From Burkholderia sp. GAS332 (lineage in GTDB: Bacteria; Pseudomonadota; Gammaproteobacteria; Burkholderiales; Burkholderiaceae): DNA of 64,000 nt. Below the pieces are notes generated by a model that saw only the letters and a program-made list of their open reading frames with translations, ran no database searches and was not told the origin of the DNA. The DNA is taken from assembly GCA_900142905.1 (NCBI GenBank), contig FSRV01000002.1, positions 3,038,001-3,102,000 on the forward strand, in the 5' to 3' direction. Below are positions 17,896-26,183 of the stretch, one piece after another. Position 1 is the first letter of the stretch, and each line of letters begins with the position of its first letter. The position numbers were made by a program, and so were the translations under genes.

Positions 17896-18174
17896 TCAAC
17901 AAAGTGGTATGCCTGCATGTTCAAGCGTGTCCAGCGCCTTCTGAAGAATACCGTTACGTCGCCATGCAAGGTATCTTGCATAGCAAGTCTGTTGGGGCGG
18001 ATACCGAGAAGGAAGGCGGTGCCATTTCGCCTCATTTGTCTGGACCCATAGAACGGCGTCCAGTATCTCGCGATCGGACCGACGTGGGCGTCCGCGCCCG
18101 AAATCGAAATGGCTGAAAAGATGTTCCACGCAATGCCACTGCTCGTCAGAAAGCTGAATTTCTTTCATTGACAT
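17896..18174 (-). CDS. Transposase-like N-terminal domain protein (DUF4096-type), standalone or truncated
   Basis: A 92-residue protein, MSMKEIQLSDEQWHCVEHLF, followed by GRGRPRRSDREILDAVLWV, CYARYLAWRRNGILQKALDTL. This is the N-terminal helix-turn-helix segment of IS5-family transposases. No catalytic DDE part follows downstream, and no terminal inverted repeats are visible. It could be an insertion-element fragment or a domesticated DNA-binding protein; small free-standing versions exist in Burkholderiaceae. It lies in an AT-richer gap between the chemosensory operon and the catabolic operon. Confidence 0.7.
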   Translation of the reverse strand: MSMKEIQLSDEQWHCVEHLFSHFDFGRGRPRRSDREILDAVLWVQTNEAKWHRLPSRYPPQQTCYARYLAWRRNGILQKALDTLEHAGIPLC

Positions 18175-18248
18175 ACTCAGGTGAATCTAACGCCAAACGG
18201 AAAAAGTGGAAGCCAACATTGAGTAACATCCAGGTGTTGCGGGCGGCG

Positions 18249-19877
18249 TCAGGCCGTCAGATAGTAGTCCCTGAACTGATCCCTTAGCTGGTTCTTGAGC
18301 ACCTTGCCGGTTGCGCCGAGCGGAACAGCGTCTACAAATACAACGGCATCGGGCTTCCACCACTTCGCCACCCGGCCGTCAAAGAATTCGAGCAGTTCGT
18401 CGCCGCCAAGCGCGCTCTCCGGCTTTTTCACGATTAGCAGCAACGGGCGCTCGTCCCATTTCGGATGCCTTGCGGCGATGCACACTGCGCTCGCGACCTC
18501 AGGGTGCAGACACGCGACGTTCTCGATGTCGATTGAGCTGATCCATTCGCCGCCGGACTTGATGACGTCCTTGCTGCGGTCGGTGATCTGCATGAAGCCG
18601 TCGGGATCGATCTTCGCCACGTCACCGGTCGGAAACCAGCCGTCGGACAGCGGCGACGCGTCTTCGCTGCCGAAATATCCTGACGTCACCCACGGCCCCC
18701 GCACCTGCAGGTCGCCGGTCACCTGACCGTCCCATGACAATTCCTCGCCGTCCGGGCCCACGATTCTCATGTCGATACCGAACACGCCGCGGCCCTGCTT
18801 GGCCTGGACGGCATAGCGCTGCGGCGTCGGCCACGACAGGTGGTGCGCTTTGAAACTGCAGACCGTGCCTACCGGGCTCAGTTCCGTCATCCCCCATGCG
18901 TGCAGCACGTCGACCTGGTAACGCTCCTGGAATTCTGTGGTCATGGCCGTCGGGCACGGCGCCCCGCCCACGATGGTGCGACGCATGGAAGTAAACGTCG
19001 TGCCACGCTCGGCCACATGTCGAAGCAGCCCCTGCCAGACAGTCGGCACACCAGCCGAGAGCGTGACCTGCTCTGCTTCGATCAGCTCATAGAGCGATTT
19101 TCCGTCGAGAGCGGGACCCGGGAACACGAGCTTGGCGCCAACCATGCATGCGATATAAGGCAGACCCCACGCGTTCACATGGAACATGGGGACAACCGGA
19201 AGGATCACATCGCGTGCTGAGCAGTTCAGCGAGTCAGGCAATGCCGCTGCATAGGTGTGCAAAATCGTTGAACGATGGCTGTACAGCACCCCTTTCGGAT
19301 TGCCCGTGGTCCCCGACGTGTAGCACAGAGAAGACGCATGGTTCTCGTCAAGGAGCGGCCACGAAAAGTCATCACGGTGACCGTCAATGAGATCTTCGTA
19401 GCACAGCAACATGATCGGCAGATCGTGTTTGGCCGGCATGTTTGCGCGATCGGTCATCGCGACGAATACCTTCGGGCTCTTGATACGCGATGCGACCGAC
19501 TCGATCAACGGAAGGAAGGTCAAGTCGAAGAAGATAACGCGATCGTCAGCATGATCGATGATGTAGGCGAGCTGATCGACGTGCAGTCGGGGGTTGAGGG
19601 TGTGGAGTACCGCACCGGAACCCGACACCGCAAAATACAGTTCCATGTGCCGGTAGCCGTTCCATGCCAGCGTACCGACGCGCTCACCCTGGTTAATCCC
19701 GAGCCCGGCGAGTGCATTGGCCAGCTTTCGGGCGCGTTGCGCGAGATCGCGATAACAATATCGGTGAATATCGCCTTCGACCCGTCGCGACACAATTTCC
19801 TGCCCGCCGTGATGCCGTTCGGCGTGGGTAAGGAGCGATGCGACCAGCAGCGGTTGCTGCATCATCAATCCATGCAT
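18249..19877 (-). CDS. Acyl-CoA synthetase (AMP-binding enzyme)
   Basis: A 542-residue ANL-superfamily ligase that activates a carboxylic acid to acyl-CoA through an acyl-AMP. The P-loop-like motif [15 protein letters not shown] is at about residues 184-198, with [12 protein letters not shown] and AWGMTELSP motifs, [12 protein letters not shown] and the C-terminal [11 protein letters not shown] containing the catalytic lysine. Sequence style is that of medium/long-chain fatty acyl or DmdB-type ligases. GGAAGG lies before the ATG at 19877. It is the last gene of the operon that starts with BKACE copy 2, so it probably activates a fragment of that pathway's substrate. Confidence 0.92.
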   Translation of the reverse strand: MHGLMMQQPLLVASLLTHAERHHGGQEIVSRRVEGDIHRYCYRDLAQRARKLANALAGLGINQGERVGTLAWNGYRHMELYFAVSGSGAVLHTLNPRLHVDQLAYIIDHADDRVIFFDLTFLPLIESVASRIKSPKVFVAMTDRANMPAKHDLPIMLLCYEDLIDGHRDDFSWPLLDENHASSLCYTSGTTGNPKGVLYSHRSTILHTYAAALPDSLNCSARDVILPVVPMFHVNAWGLPYIACMVGAKLVFPGPALDGKSLYELIEAEQVTLSAGVPTVWQGLLRHVAERGTTFTSMRRTIVGGAPCPTAMTTEFQERYQVDVLHAWGMTELSPVGTVCSFKAHHLSWPTPQRYAVQAKQGRGVFGIDMRIVGPDGEELSWDGQVTGDLQVRGPWVTSGYFGSEDASPLSDGWFPTGDVAKIDPDGFMQITDRSKDVIKSGGEWISSIDIENVACLHPEVASAVCIAARHPKWDERPLLLIVKKPESALGGDELLEFFDGRVAKWWKPDAVVFVDAVPLGATGKVLKNQLRDQFRDYYLTA

Positions 19878-19902
19878 GAGTACCTTCCTGATTTTTCCAG
19901 AT

Positions 19903-20247
19903 TCAGCTTAGCTGCGCGTGACACGGACCTGCCGGGGCGTCGCCGACGGTGAGTTCGAGTCCACCGGCGACGTTCCGGATGGGAAACGTTGCAAGACTCA
20001 ACCCGCCTTTTCCCGGCATGCAGCCGGTCGCGACGTCAAAACGAAGGCCGTGCGCGGGGCAGCGCAGCAGGTGCCCTTCGAGCTGGCCACCTGCCAGTGA
20101 TGCCCCATTGTGCGGACAAGCGTTTTCGACGGCGCAGAGCGCACCGTCGATGTTAAAGAGCACGACACTGCGACCGTCAACGAAGACTAGCTTGCGTTGT
20201 CCTGGCATGAGTTCATCGGCTGATCCGACCGGTATCTGGCGTGACAT
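19903..20247 (-). CDS. Rieske [2Fe-2S] ferredoxin
   Basis: A 114-residue protein with the Rieske cluster ligands CPH (C44, H46 in ENACPHNGASL) and CPAH (C63, H66 in LRCPAHGLRF). It is a soluble electron carrier of the type that feeds ring-hydroxylating or other oxygenases. Its start overlaps the stop of the upstream FrnE-like gene by one base (TAATG). No Rieske oxygenase alpha subunit or ferredoxin reductase is present in the operon, so its partner is unclear and the TauD-type dioxygenase would not need one. Confidence 0.93.
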   Translation of the reverse strand: MSRQIPVGSADELMPGQRKLVFVDGRSVVLFNIDGALCAVENACPHNGASLAGGQLEGHLLRCPAHGLRFDVATGCMPGKGGLSLATFPIRNVAGGLELTVGDAPAGPCHAQLS

Positions 20248-20978
20248 TATCTGTTTTCCTGATCACCGATCGAACGCAACATGGCGTCCACGATCGCGCC
20301 GGGCGAGTACGCCCCGGACAGCGACAGTGCCGAATTAACCACAAAATGCGGTACGCCCCTGACTTCGTCAGCCTGCGGTGAACGCGACAACGCCACGTGC
20401 TCTTCTCGCTGCGACATCGTGAGATGGTCCGCGAGGCCCGCGGCATCGAGACCGCACGCGAGGCCAATTCGCTCAAGCACGTCCGGGTTGCCGATGTCTT
20501 CGCCGTCCATGAAATAGCCGGTGAACAGCCGGTCGATCAGCAACGCGGGCTTACATGCCGCGCCTGTGTTTGCGGCTGTGGCCCAGGCAACGAGTTTGTG
20601 CGCTGCCCGTGTGTTGGGCATGACCTCGATCCTGTCGAACACCAGTTCGATACCGGCTGCGTGAGCGGCTTCCTGAACCTGTGCGCGCCGCGCAGCGACC
20701 GCGCCCGGACTCCCCAGACGCGCCACATAGAACGCCTGATACGGGACCCCACCGACGGGCGTATCGGGCAGCAACTGATGCGAGTGCCACCGCGCCTTGA
20801 CGTTGACGTCCGGACGCAAGCTTGCGAGGCGGCTGACAGCCGCATCGAGATTGCGCTTGCCAATCAGGCACCACGGACAGACAAAATCGAAGTGGACATC
20901 GACCGTCACCGACGCGTTGTTGCTCACTGCCGTGCCCTGCTCCGCTTTCGTTGCACCGTCCATGTCAGAGAAGCTCAC
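20247..20978 (-). CDS. DsbA/FrnE-family thioredoxin-fold oxidoreductase
   Basis: A 243-residue protein with a DsbA-like thioredoxin fold and a CPWC motif at residues 34-37 (FDFVCPWCLIGKRNL). The cis-Pro region is RGVPHFVVN. It lacks a signal peptide. The family includes FrnE-type disulfide isomerases and is related to 2-hydroxychromene-2-carboxylate isomerase, a glutathione-dependent enzyme of aromatic degradation. The start is a GTG at 20978 that overlaps the upstream hydrolase gene, or an ATG at 20963 without a strong Shine-Dalgarno. Its place inside a catabolic operon favours an isomerase or thiol-transfer role. Confidence 0.87.
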   Translation of the reverse strand: MSFSDMDGATKAEQGTAVSNNASVTVDVHFDFVCPWCLIGKRNLDAAVSRLASLRPDVNVKARWHSHQLLPDTPVGGVPYQAFYVARLGSPGAVAARRAQVQEAAHAAGIELVFDRIEVMPNTRAAHKLVAWATAANTGAACKPALLIDRLFTGYFMDGEDIGNPDVLERIGLACGLDAAGLADHLTMSQREEHVALSRSPQADEVRGVPHFVVNSALSLSGAYSPGAIVDAMLRSIGDQENR

Positions 20979-21525
20979 GGATCAGGGTGTCCGCCTGCGG
21001 CCACTCGCCATAACCGGCTGCGGGATTCAGGTGGCCAACATCGCCGAGGTCGACGAGACGGCTGCCCCAGTCCGCTGCCATGCTGGCAGCGCGATCAAAG
21101 CCTGCAAGCGGATCATTGCGGCTCGCGCCGAGAATACTCGGGAACGGCAACGGTTTGCGCGGGAACGGCAGCCACCCGTTTTCTTCGAGCACGTCCAGCG
21201 TCGGATAACCAGCGGGCATGGGGTTTTCCAGGTCCGCCGGCGTGGCGAGCAGCGCGCCCTGGATCGGGCGGTTGTGGTGCTGCGCCCAGTGCACGGTAAT
21301 CATGACGCCGGCGCTGTGAGCGACCAGTACGATCGGGCCGTCGATCTTCGCGATGGCCTCATCCAGCGCCGCGACGCGCGCCGCGCAACTGAGCTTGTCG
21401 TGCTCGAGCGGCGGCACCGAAGCCGTTTTGGAAAGGCGAGCCTGCAGCAGGGTCTGCCAGTGTTCGGCCACATGGTCACGCAGGCCGGGCACGATAAGTA
21501 CGGTAGGGGCGGTATTGAGCGTCAC
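20965..21525 (-). CDS. RBBP9/YdeN-family serine hydrolase
   Basis: A 186-residue small alpha/beta hydrolase: VLIVPGLRDHVAEHWQ at the N-terminus, nucleophile elbow VAHSAGV, then the acid in ASRNDPLAGF and the histidine in GDVGHLNPAAGYGEW. This is the RBBP9/YdeN fold, for which the natural substrates are poorly known. The GTG start at 21525 has AAGGA upstream. It lies 18 bp after the tauD gene in the same operon, so an ester or CoA-thioester hydrolysis step is a reasonable guess. Confidence 0.88.
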   Translation of the reverse strand: MTLNTAPTVLIVPGLRDHVAEHWQTLLQARLSKTASVPPLEHDKLSCAARVAALDEAIAKIDGPIVLVAHSAGVMITVHWAQHHNRPIQGALLATPADLENPMPAGYPTLDVLEENGWLPFPRKPLPFPSILGASRNDPLAGFDRAASMAADWGSRLVDLGDVGHLNPAAGYGEWPQADTLIRELL

Positions 21526-21543
21526 GACGCTGAGTCCTTCAGG

Positions 21544-22392
21544 TTAGTACGGCTTGTCGCCAACAATTCCAGCTCGCTCCATCTTGCGATGGCACGGCGC
21601 GTAATCCATCACCGCGTAGTGTTGCGTGGAGCGGTTGTCCCATATTGCGATGCTGTTCGGCTTCCAGCGCCAGCGCACCTGGTACTCCGGGATGTACGCC
21701 TGGCTGATGAGATAACGCAGCAGGTCGGACGCACCCGGATTGGCGTCCTGGCCGAAGCGCACGCGCGCCGGCGTGTGGTAGTTCGTGAAGTGGGTCGTGA
21801 ACGCATTGACAAACAGCACTTTCTCGCTCGTCTCGGGGTGGGTGCGCACGACCGGATGTTCCGCGTCGGGATACTGGGCTTTCAAGGCATGCCGCTTCTC
21901 GATCGGCATCACCGCACCAAAGCTCGCCTCGATGCTGTGGCGTGCGCGCAGGTCGGCGATCTGCTCCTTCACATGCGCGGGCAGGTTCTCATACGCGAGC
22001 ACCATGTTCGCCCACATCGTGTCGCCACCGATGGGCGGGCACTCCACGCATCGCAGCACGGCGCCAAACTGCGGGGCTTCGCGCCACGTGGCGTCCGAAT
22101 GCCACGCATTTTCGTAACGGTCGTTGGGCTGCTCCGGCGACTTGTAGATTCGCACGAGGCCCGGATGCTCAGGATCGCTGCCCGCGACCGGGTGGTCTTC
22201 CAGCTCGCCGAAGCGGCGCGCGAAAGCGACATGTTCAGCACGGCTAATGTCCTGATCGCGCAAGAACAGGACACGGTGCTTGAGCAGGTTCGCCCGGATC
22301 TCGGCAAAGAGGCCATCGTCGTAGATCGCGTCGGCGAGCTTGACGCCCACCAGTTCGGCGCCAATGGCGTTGTTGAGTTGTTCGACAAGCAT
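21544..22392 (-). CDS. TauD/TfdA-family 2-oxoglutarate-dependent dioxygenase (paralogue 2)
   Basis: A 282-residue enzyme with iron ligands H98/D100 (NAWHSDATW) and H258 (NRSTQHYAVMDY), and arginine in RKMERAG. It is very similar to the protein at 6137, including RFGxLEDHPVAGSDPEHPGL and ending GDKPY. The ATG at 22392 has AAGGAGG upstream; the open frame extends about 49 codons further but into the preceding gene. It lies 10 bp after the quinone oxidoreductase gene. It probably starts an oxidative attack on the operon's substrate. Confidence 0.93.
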   Translation of the reverse strand: MLVEQLNNAIGAELVGVKLADAIYDDGLFAEIRANLLKHRVLFLRDQDISRAEHVAFARRFGELEDHPVAGSDPEHPGLVRIYKSPEQPNDRYENAWHSDATWREAPQFGAVLRCVECPPIGGDTMWANMVLAYENLPAHVKEQIADLRARHSIEASFGAVMPIEKRHALKAQYPDAEHPVVRTHPETSEKVLFVNAFTTHFTNYHTPARVRFGQDANPGASDLLRYLISQAYIPEYQVRWRWKPNSIAIWDNRSTQHYAVMDYAPCHRKMERAGIVGDKPY

Positions 22393-22402
22393 GGCGCCCT
22401 CC

Positions 22403-23383
22403 TTAGATGACGAAGACCGATGAACCCGTTGTCTTGCGCGATTCGACATCGCGGTGCGCTTGTGCGGCATCCTCGAGCGCATAGCGCTGATTGATCTCGA
22501 TCTTGATGCGGCCGGCCGCAACGTGGCCGAAGATTTCACCGGCCAGGTCCGCTTTTTCAGCGGGGTCGGCGATATAGTCGGCGAGCGCGGGACGGGTCAG
22601 ATACGGCGATCCTTTCATTGCCAGGATCTGCGGATTGAATGCCGGAATCGGCCCCGATGCCGTGCCGACGCAAACAATCAAGCCGCGGCGCTTGACCGAA
22701 TTCAGCGTCGCTTCGAAGGTATCCTTGCCGACGCTGTCGAACACCACATTGACCCCGACGCCGTCGGTCAGCTCGCGTACGCGCGCGGCGACGTCTTCAT
22801 GGCTGTAGTTGATGGTGTGTTCGCAGCCGTGCGCGCGCGCGACTTCCGCCTTCGCTTCGCTCGAAACGGTGCCGATCACCGTGAGCCCCAACAGCTTGGC
22901 CCACTGCGAGACGATCAATCCGACGCCGCCCGCGGCAGCATGAAGCAGAATCGTGTTGCCGGGTTTGAAGTCGTAGATGCGCCGCATCAGATACGACGAG
23001 GTCAAGCCGCGCATCGTCATGGCTGCCGCCGTCTCGCAGCTAATGCCTTCAGGCAGCTTGATCAGCGGTGCCGCCGGACACAGGCGCTCCGTGCTGTAGG
23101 CGCCAAGCGTGTTGATAAAGCCCGTGTAAGTGACACGATCACCTGGCGCGACGTTCGTCACACCCTCGCCCACCGTTTCGACCACACCGGCTGCCTCGAC
23201 ACCCATGCCGGCAGGCAGCGGAACCGGATACAGTCCGGAGCGGAAATAGGTGTCCGCGAAATTCAGGCCGACTGCCTCATGGCGCAGGCGAACCTGCCCT
23301 GGGCCCGGGTCACCGACTTCAACGTCCTCATAACGCAGGACTTCAGGGCCACCGGTTTCATGAAAGCGGACTGCTTTCGCCAT
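22403..23383 (-). CDS. NADPH:quinone reductase-like MDR protein (copy 2)
   Basis: A 326-residue zinc-free medium-chain reductase, collinear with the copy at 11949 (MAKAVRFHETGGPEVLRYED versus MAKVVKFYETGGPEVLRFED). The nucleotide-binding segment is AAAGGVGLIVSQWAKLLGLT. The ATG at 23383 is preferred over an upstream codon because the paralogue starts at the same place. The gene is 64 bp downstream of MFS paralogue 2 and 10 bp upstream of tauD paralogue 2. Confidence 0.92.
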   Translation of the reverse strand: MAKAVRFHETGGPEVLRYEDVEVGDPGPGQVRLRHEAVGLNFADTYFRSGLYPVPLPAGMGVEAAGVVETVGEGVTNVAPGDRVTYTGFINTLGAYSTERLCPAAPLIKLPEGISCETAAAMTMRGLTSSYLMRRIYDFKPGNTILLHAAAGGVGLIVSQWAKLLGLTVIGTVSSEAKAEVARAHGCEHTINYSHEDVAARVRELTDGVGVNVVFDSVGKDTFEATLNSVKRRGLIVCVGTASGPIPAFNPQILAMKGSPYLTRPALADYIADPAEKADLAGEIFGHVAAGRIKIEINQRYALEDAAQAHRDVESRKTTGSSVFVI

Positions 23384-23447
23384 GATTTGTTCTCCAGTTT
23401 GTTTCTTGATTGACAGAAAGGGGATGCGTAGTTTGCAAGGAAGCCGC

Positions 23448-24767
23448 TCAGAGCGAGGCCTTCTCACGCAGTGCATTCACGAGGTCAAGGTCGCGCTTGT
23501 AGCTGCAACGGCCGATGGCAAACGCAACCGCCGCGAGCAACGATGCAAACGGGACCAGTTGCAAGGCGCCCAGCAGACCGATCCGGTCCGCAACGATGCC
23601 CGTCAGGATCGCCGCGGGCGCCAGCCCCAGCAGGTTGTTGGCCAGCGTCAGGGTCGCGAATGCCGATGCGTGAATCGACGGTGGGGTAAGGTTCGCCACC
23701 ATCGCACCCGAAGGCCCCGTTGCACCCGCACAGAAGAACATGCCACAACCGATCAGGACGAGCTGCAGCCGGCCGGCCGGCAGATGGAACGCGATGCCAA
23801 GCAGGACGCAGCACAGCAGGCAGTACACAATCGCGGTCAGCCACTTTCTTTGTACACCCTTCCTGTTGAGACGGTCGGCCAGGCTACCGCACGCGATCAT
23901 GCCAAGGCCGGTCACGAGCACGAATACCGCGCCATGTACGGCCGCCTGACCCGGCGCCATGCCGTAATAGCGATTCAGGAAGCTCGGCATCCAGGACCAT
24001 ACGGCCGCCGGAACGAGCAGATGCATACCGCTGCCCACATAGGCGCAGACGACGGACTTGGTGGAAAACAGCCCCTTCATCAGCGCGCGAAAGCTCATGC
24101 GTACGCCAACGTGACCCTTCTGCCCGGTGAACGCCGGTTGCAGTGAAGCCAGCCTTTTCTCCGTGACAACACAACGGTAAATCACAACGAGCGCGATACC
24201 GACGCACGCCATTGCGCCGAACGACCAGCGCCATCCAAGGCTGGACGCGACGGCGCCACCCAGCGCCATGCCCATCACGGAACCAAAAGCACCACCTGCC
24301 ATGAAAGTGGCGGTGAGGGTAGCGCGCAGACGCGGCGGAAAAATGCTCAGGACGAGCGCGATGCCTACACTTCCGTAGGCCGCCTCGCCAATGCCGACGC
24401 ACGCACGCGCGAGCAACATCTCGCCATACGTGGTCGAGATCGCACAGCCGAGCGTCGCGAGACTCCACAGCGCCGCCATCAGTACGATGCTCTTGACGCG
24501 GCCCCAGCGATCCGCGAGAACCGACAGCGGAAAGGTCAGCACGCCAACCATCAGCGCCACCACGCTGCTGAGCGAACCCAGCTTCGTATCAGAGAGGTTC
24601 CACGCGGACTTGATAAACGGAAAGACCGCGTTGAGAACCTGACGCGACATATAGTCGGAAAGCAGCAGACCAATCGTGAGCGCACAGACCACCCATGCGT
24701 AGACGGGTATGTCCGATTGTGTTGCCGAAACATCGCCCGTGGTGGGCTCAGCATGCTGTAAAAGCAT
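23448..24767 (-). CDS. MFS transporter (paralogue 2)
   Basis: A 439-residue major facilitator permease with YAWVVCALTIGLLLSDYMSRQ at the first membrane helix and ADRWGRVKS between helices 2 and 3. The ATG at 24767 has GGAGGAG 5 nt upstream; an upstream in-frame extension is Arg-rich and unlikely. A partial match to the operator family (TTTTTGTGTCG) lies at 24829-24839. It is between BKACE copy 2 and the reductase, so it probably imports that operon's substrate. Confidence 0.9.
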   Translation of the reverse strand: MLLQHAEPTTGDVSATQSDIPVYAWVVCALTIGLLLSDYMSRQVLNAVFPFIKSAWNLSDTKLGSLSSVVALMVGVLTFPLSVLADRWGRVKSIVLMAALWSLATLGCAISTTYGEMLLARACVGIGEAAYGSVGIALVLSIFPPRLRATLTATFMAGGAFGSVMGMALGGAVASSLGWRWSFGAMACVGIALVVIYRCVVTEKRLASLQPAFTGQKGHVGVRMSFRALMKGLFSTKSVVCAYVGSGMHLLVPAAVWSWMPSFLNRYYGMAPGQAAVHGAVFVLVTGLGMIACGSLADRLNRKGVQRKWLTAIVYCLLCCVLLGIAFHLPAGRLQLVLIGCGMFFCAGATGPSGAMVANLTPPSIHASAFATLTLANNLLGLAPAAILTGIVADRIGLLGALQLVPFASLLAAVAFAIGRCSYKRDLDLVNALREKASL

Positions 24768-24920
24768 TTCGTCTCCTCCGCGTCTCGCGCGTCCAGCGCC
24801 CTTTTTCCGTGACGGACAACAGGGGCCGATTTTTGTGTCGCTCCCCCAAGGTCGCCGGGGGGCCTCCTTCTTCAACCGCCATCAGCACGAGATGTCATGC
24901 CGATGGCGAACACTGCCTTG

Positions 24921-25976
24921 TTACGCCGCGCGCAGCGGCAGGTTCTTAACGCCTGCCTTCCGGTTCGGCGCCATGCCGTTGGCCGCGAGTGTCTCGTCGA
25001 CCGTCTTGTACTGCACGCCGATCTTGTAGATCTCGCGCGCTTCCTTGCCGCTTGCGATCTCGCGGCCCAGTTCGCGGGCCACGCGCACGCACTGCTCGAT
25101 CTGCTGCACCGAGGTCATGCGGTTGCCGTGCTGGTCGATGATCGTATCTTCGATGCCGCAGCGCGGGTGCAGGCCCATGGCCATCGCCATCATGTTGAAC
25201 GGCAGGACATTCTTCAGCAACGACTCGGCCGTGACCGTGCCGCCGTCCGGCGCACGGTGGACGAAATTGAAGAAGTTGTGCGGGTTCGGACCGTCAAAGC
25301 CGCCACCGATGCCGATCCACGTCAGGTTCAGCGGCCCCTTGTAGACGCCTTTGCGCACCAGGCGGTCCAGCGTTTCGAGCGCATGGATACCGGTGAGCTG
25401 GAAGTGCGGCTGGATGCCCGAGGCCTGCAGACGGCGCAGGTGTTCCTCAACCCAGCCCGGACCTGCGGGCACGGTCATTTCGCTGTAGGCAGCCATGAGC
25501 GCGGGATTGGCCAGCGACGTGCCTTCGAGATACTCCGGATAGAGCAACTCCATGATGTTCATCTGCGTGGTGTTGATCGCGACCGTCACCTGATCGGGCT
25601 TCGGGTCGAGATCGGCCAGCATGTGACGCGTGTCGTCGGACAGCCACTTCGCGGCCTGGCCGTCGTCTTCCGGTGCAAACGAGATCGAGCCGCCCACCTG
25701 GATGATCATATCCGGCACGGCCGCACGCACGCCCGCGATCAGTTCGTTGAACTTCGACAGGCGCTTGGAGCCCTTGCCATCCAGCTCGCGCACGTGGAGG
25801 TGCAGCACGGTCGCGCCGGCGTTGTAGCAGTCGACGGCCTTCTGGATCTGCTCGTCCATCGTCACCGGAATGTCTTCAGGAAAATCCTCAGGCATCCATT
25901 CCGGGCCGTACGGAGCCGTCGTGATGACGACCTTGTCCTGATTCTCCGGGTGCAGCGAGTCGTCGAGAAATTGCAT
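24921..25976 (-). CDS. Beta-keto acid cleavage enzyme, BKACE/DUF849 family (copy 2)
   Basis: A 351-residue paralogue of the enzyme at 10743, sharing ENQ, AGATVLHLHVRE with the zinc histidines, GKGSKRL, IQVGGSISFAPEDDG and KWLSDDTRHML. The ATG at 25976 follows CTGGAGG. It appears to be the first gene of the leftward operon that ends with the acyl-CoA ligase; the gap to MFS paralogue 2 is 153 bp. An operator-like site at 26089 lies 113 bp upstream, shared with the divergent AraC gene. Confidence 0.9.
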   Translation of the reverse strand: MQFLDDSLHPENQDKVVITTAPYGPEWMPEDFPEDIPVTMDEQIQKAVDCYNAGATVLHLHVRELDGKGSKRLSKFNELIAGVRAAVPDMIIQVGGSISFAPEDDGQAAKWLSDDTRHMLADLDPKPDQVTVAINTTQMNIMELLYPEYLEGTSLANPALMAAYSEMTVPAGPGWVEEHLRRLQASGIQPHFQLTGIHALETLDRLVRKGVYKGPLNLTWIGIGGGFDGPNPHNFFNFVHRAPDGGTVTAESLLKNVLPFNMMAMAMGLHPRCGIEDTIIDQHGNRMTSVQQIEQCVRVARELGREIASGKEAREIYKIGVQYKTVDETLAANGMAPNRKAGVKNLPLRAA

Positions 25977-26088
25977 CGTTTCCTCCAGAAATAGTTGGAT
26001 GTTTTTACTTCCGCGCCCGGCGCTTGTCGACGCGTCAGGAAATGGAACAGTGAGGCGAAGATACGGCAATCCGGCGATACGGATTTCG

Positions 26089-26107
26089 TTTTTGGTGACA
26101 TTGTTTT
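26089..26107. promoter_or_regulatory. Operator-like site between BKACE copy 2 and the AraC gene
   Basis: TTTTTGGTGACATTGTTTT matches the TTTTTG..GACATT pattern of the first cluster with two changes in the palindromic core. It is placed so that it could control both divergent genes, 113 bp from the BKACE start and 77 bp from the AraC start. Confidence 0.5.
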
Positions 26108-26183
26108 ATGATTTGACGACACTGCGTGTTAACACCAATCCCGCGCCAATGGGCTTCGCGCGTGAGGAAAAGAAGGGGATCGA

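Noticed and set aside
20797..22410. 537-codon rightward open frame
   Set aside because: Antisense to the DsbA-like, hydrolase and TauD genes, all with active-site motifs.
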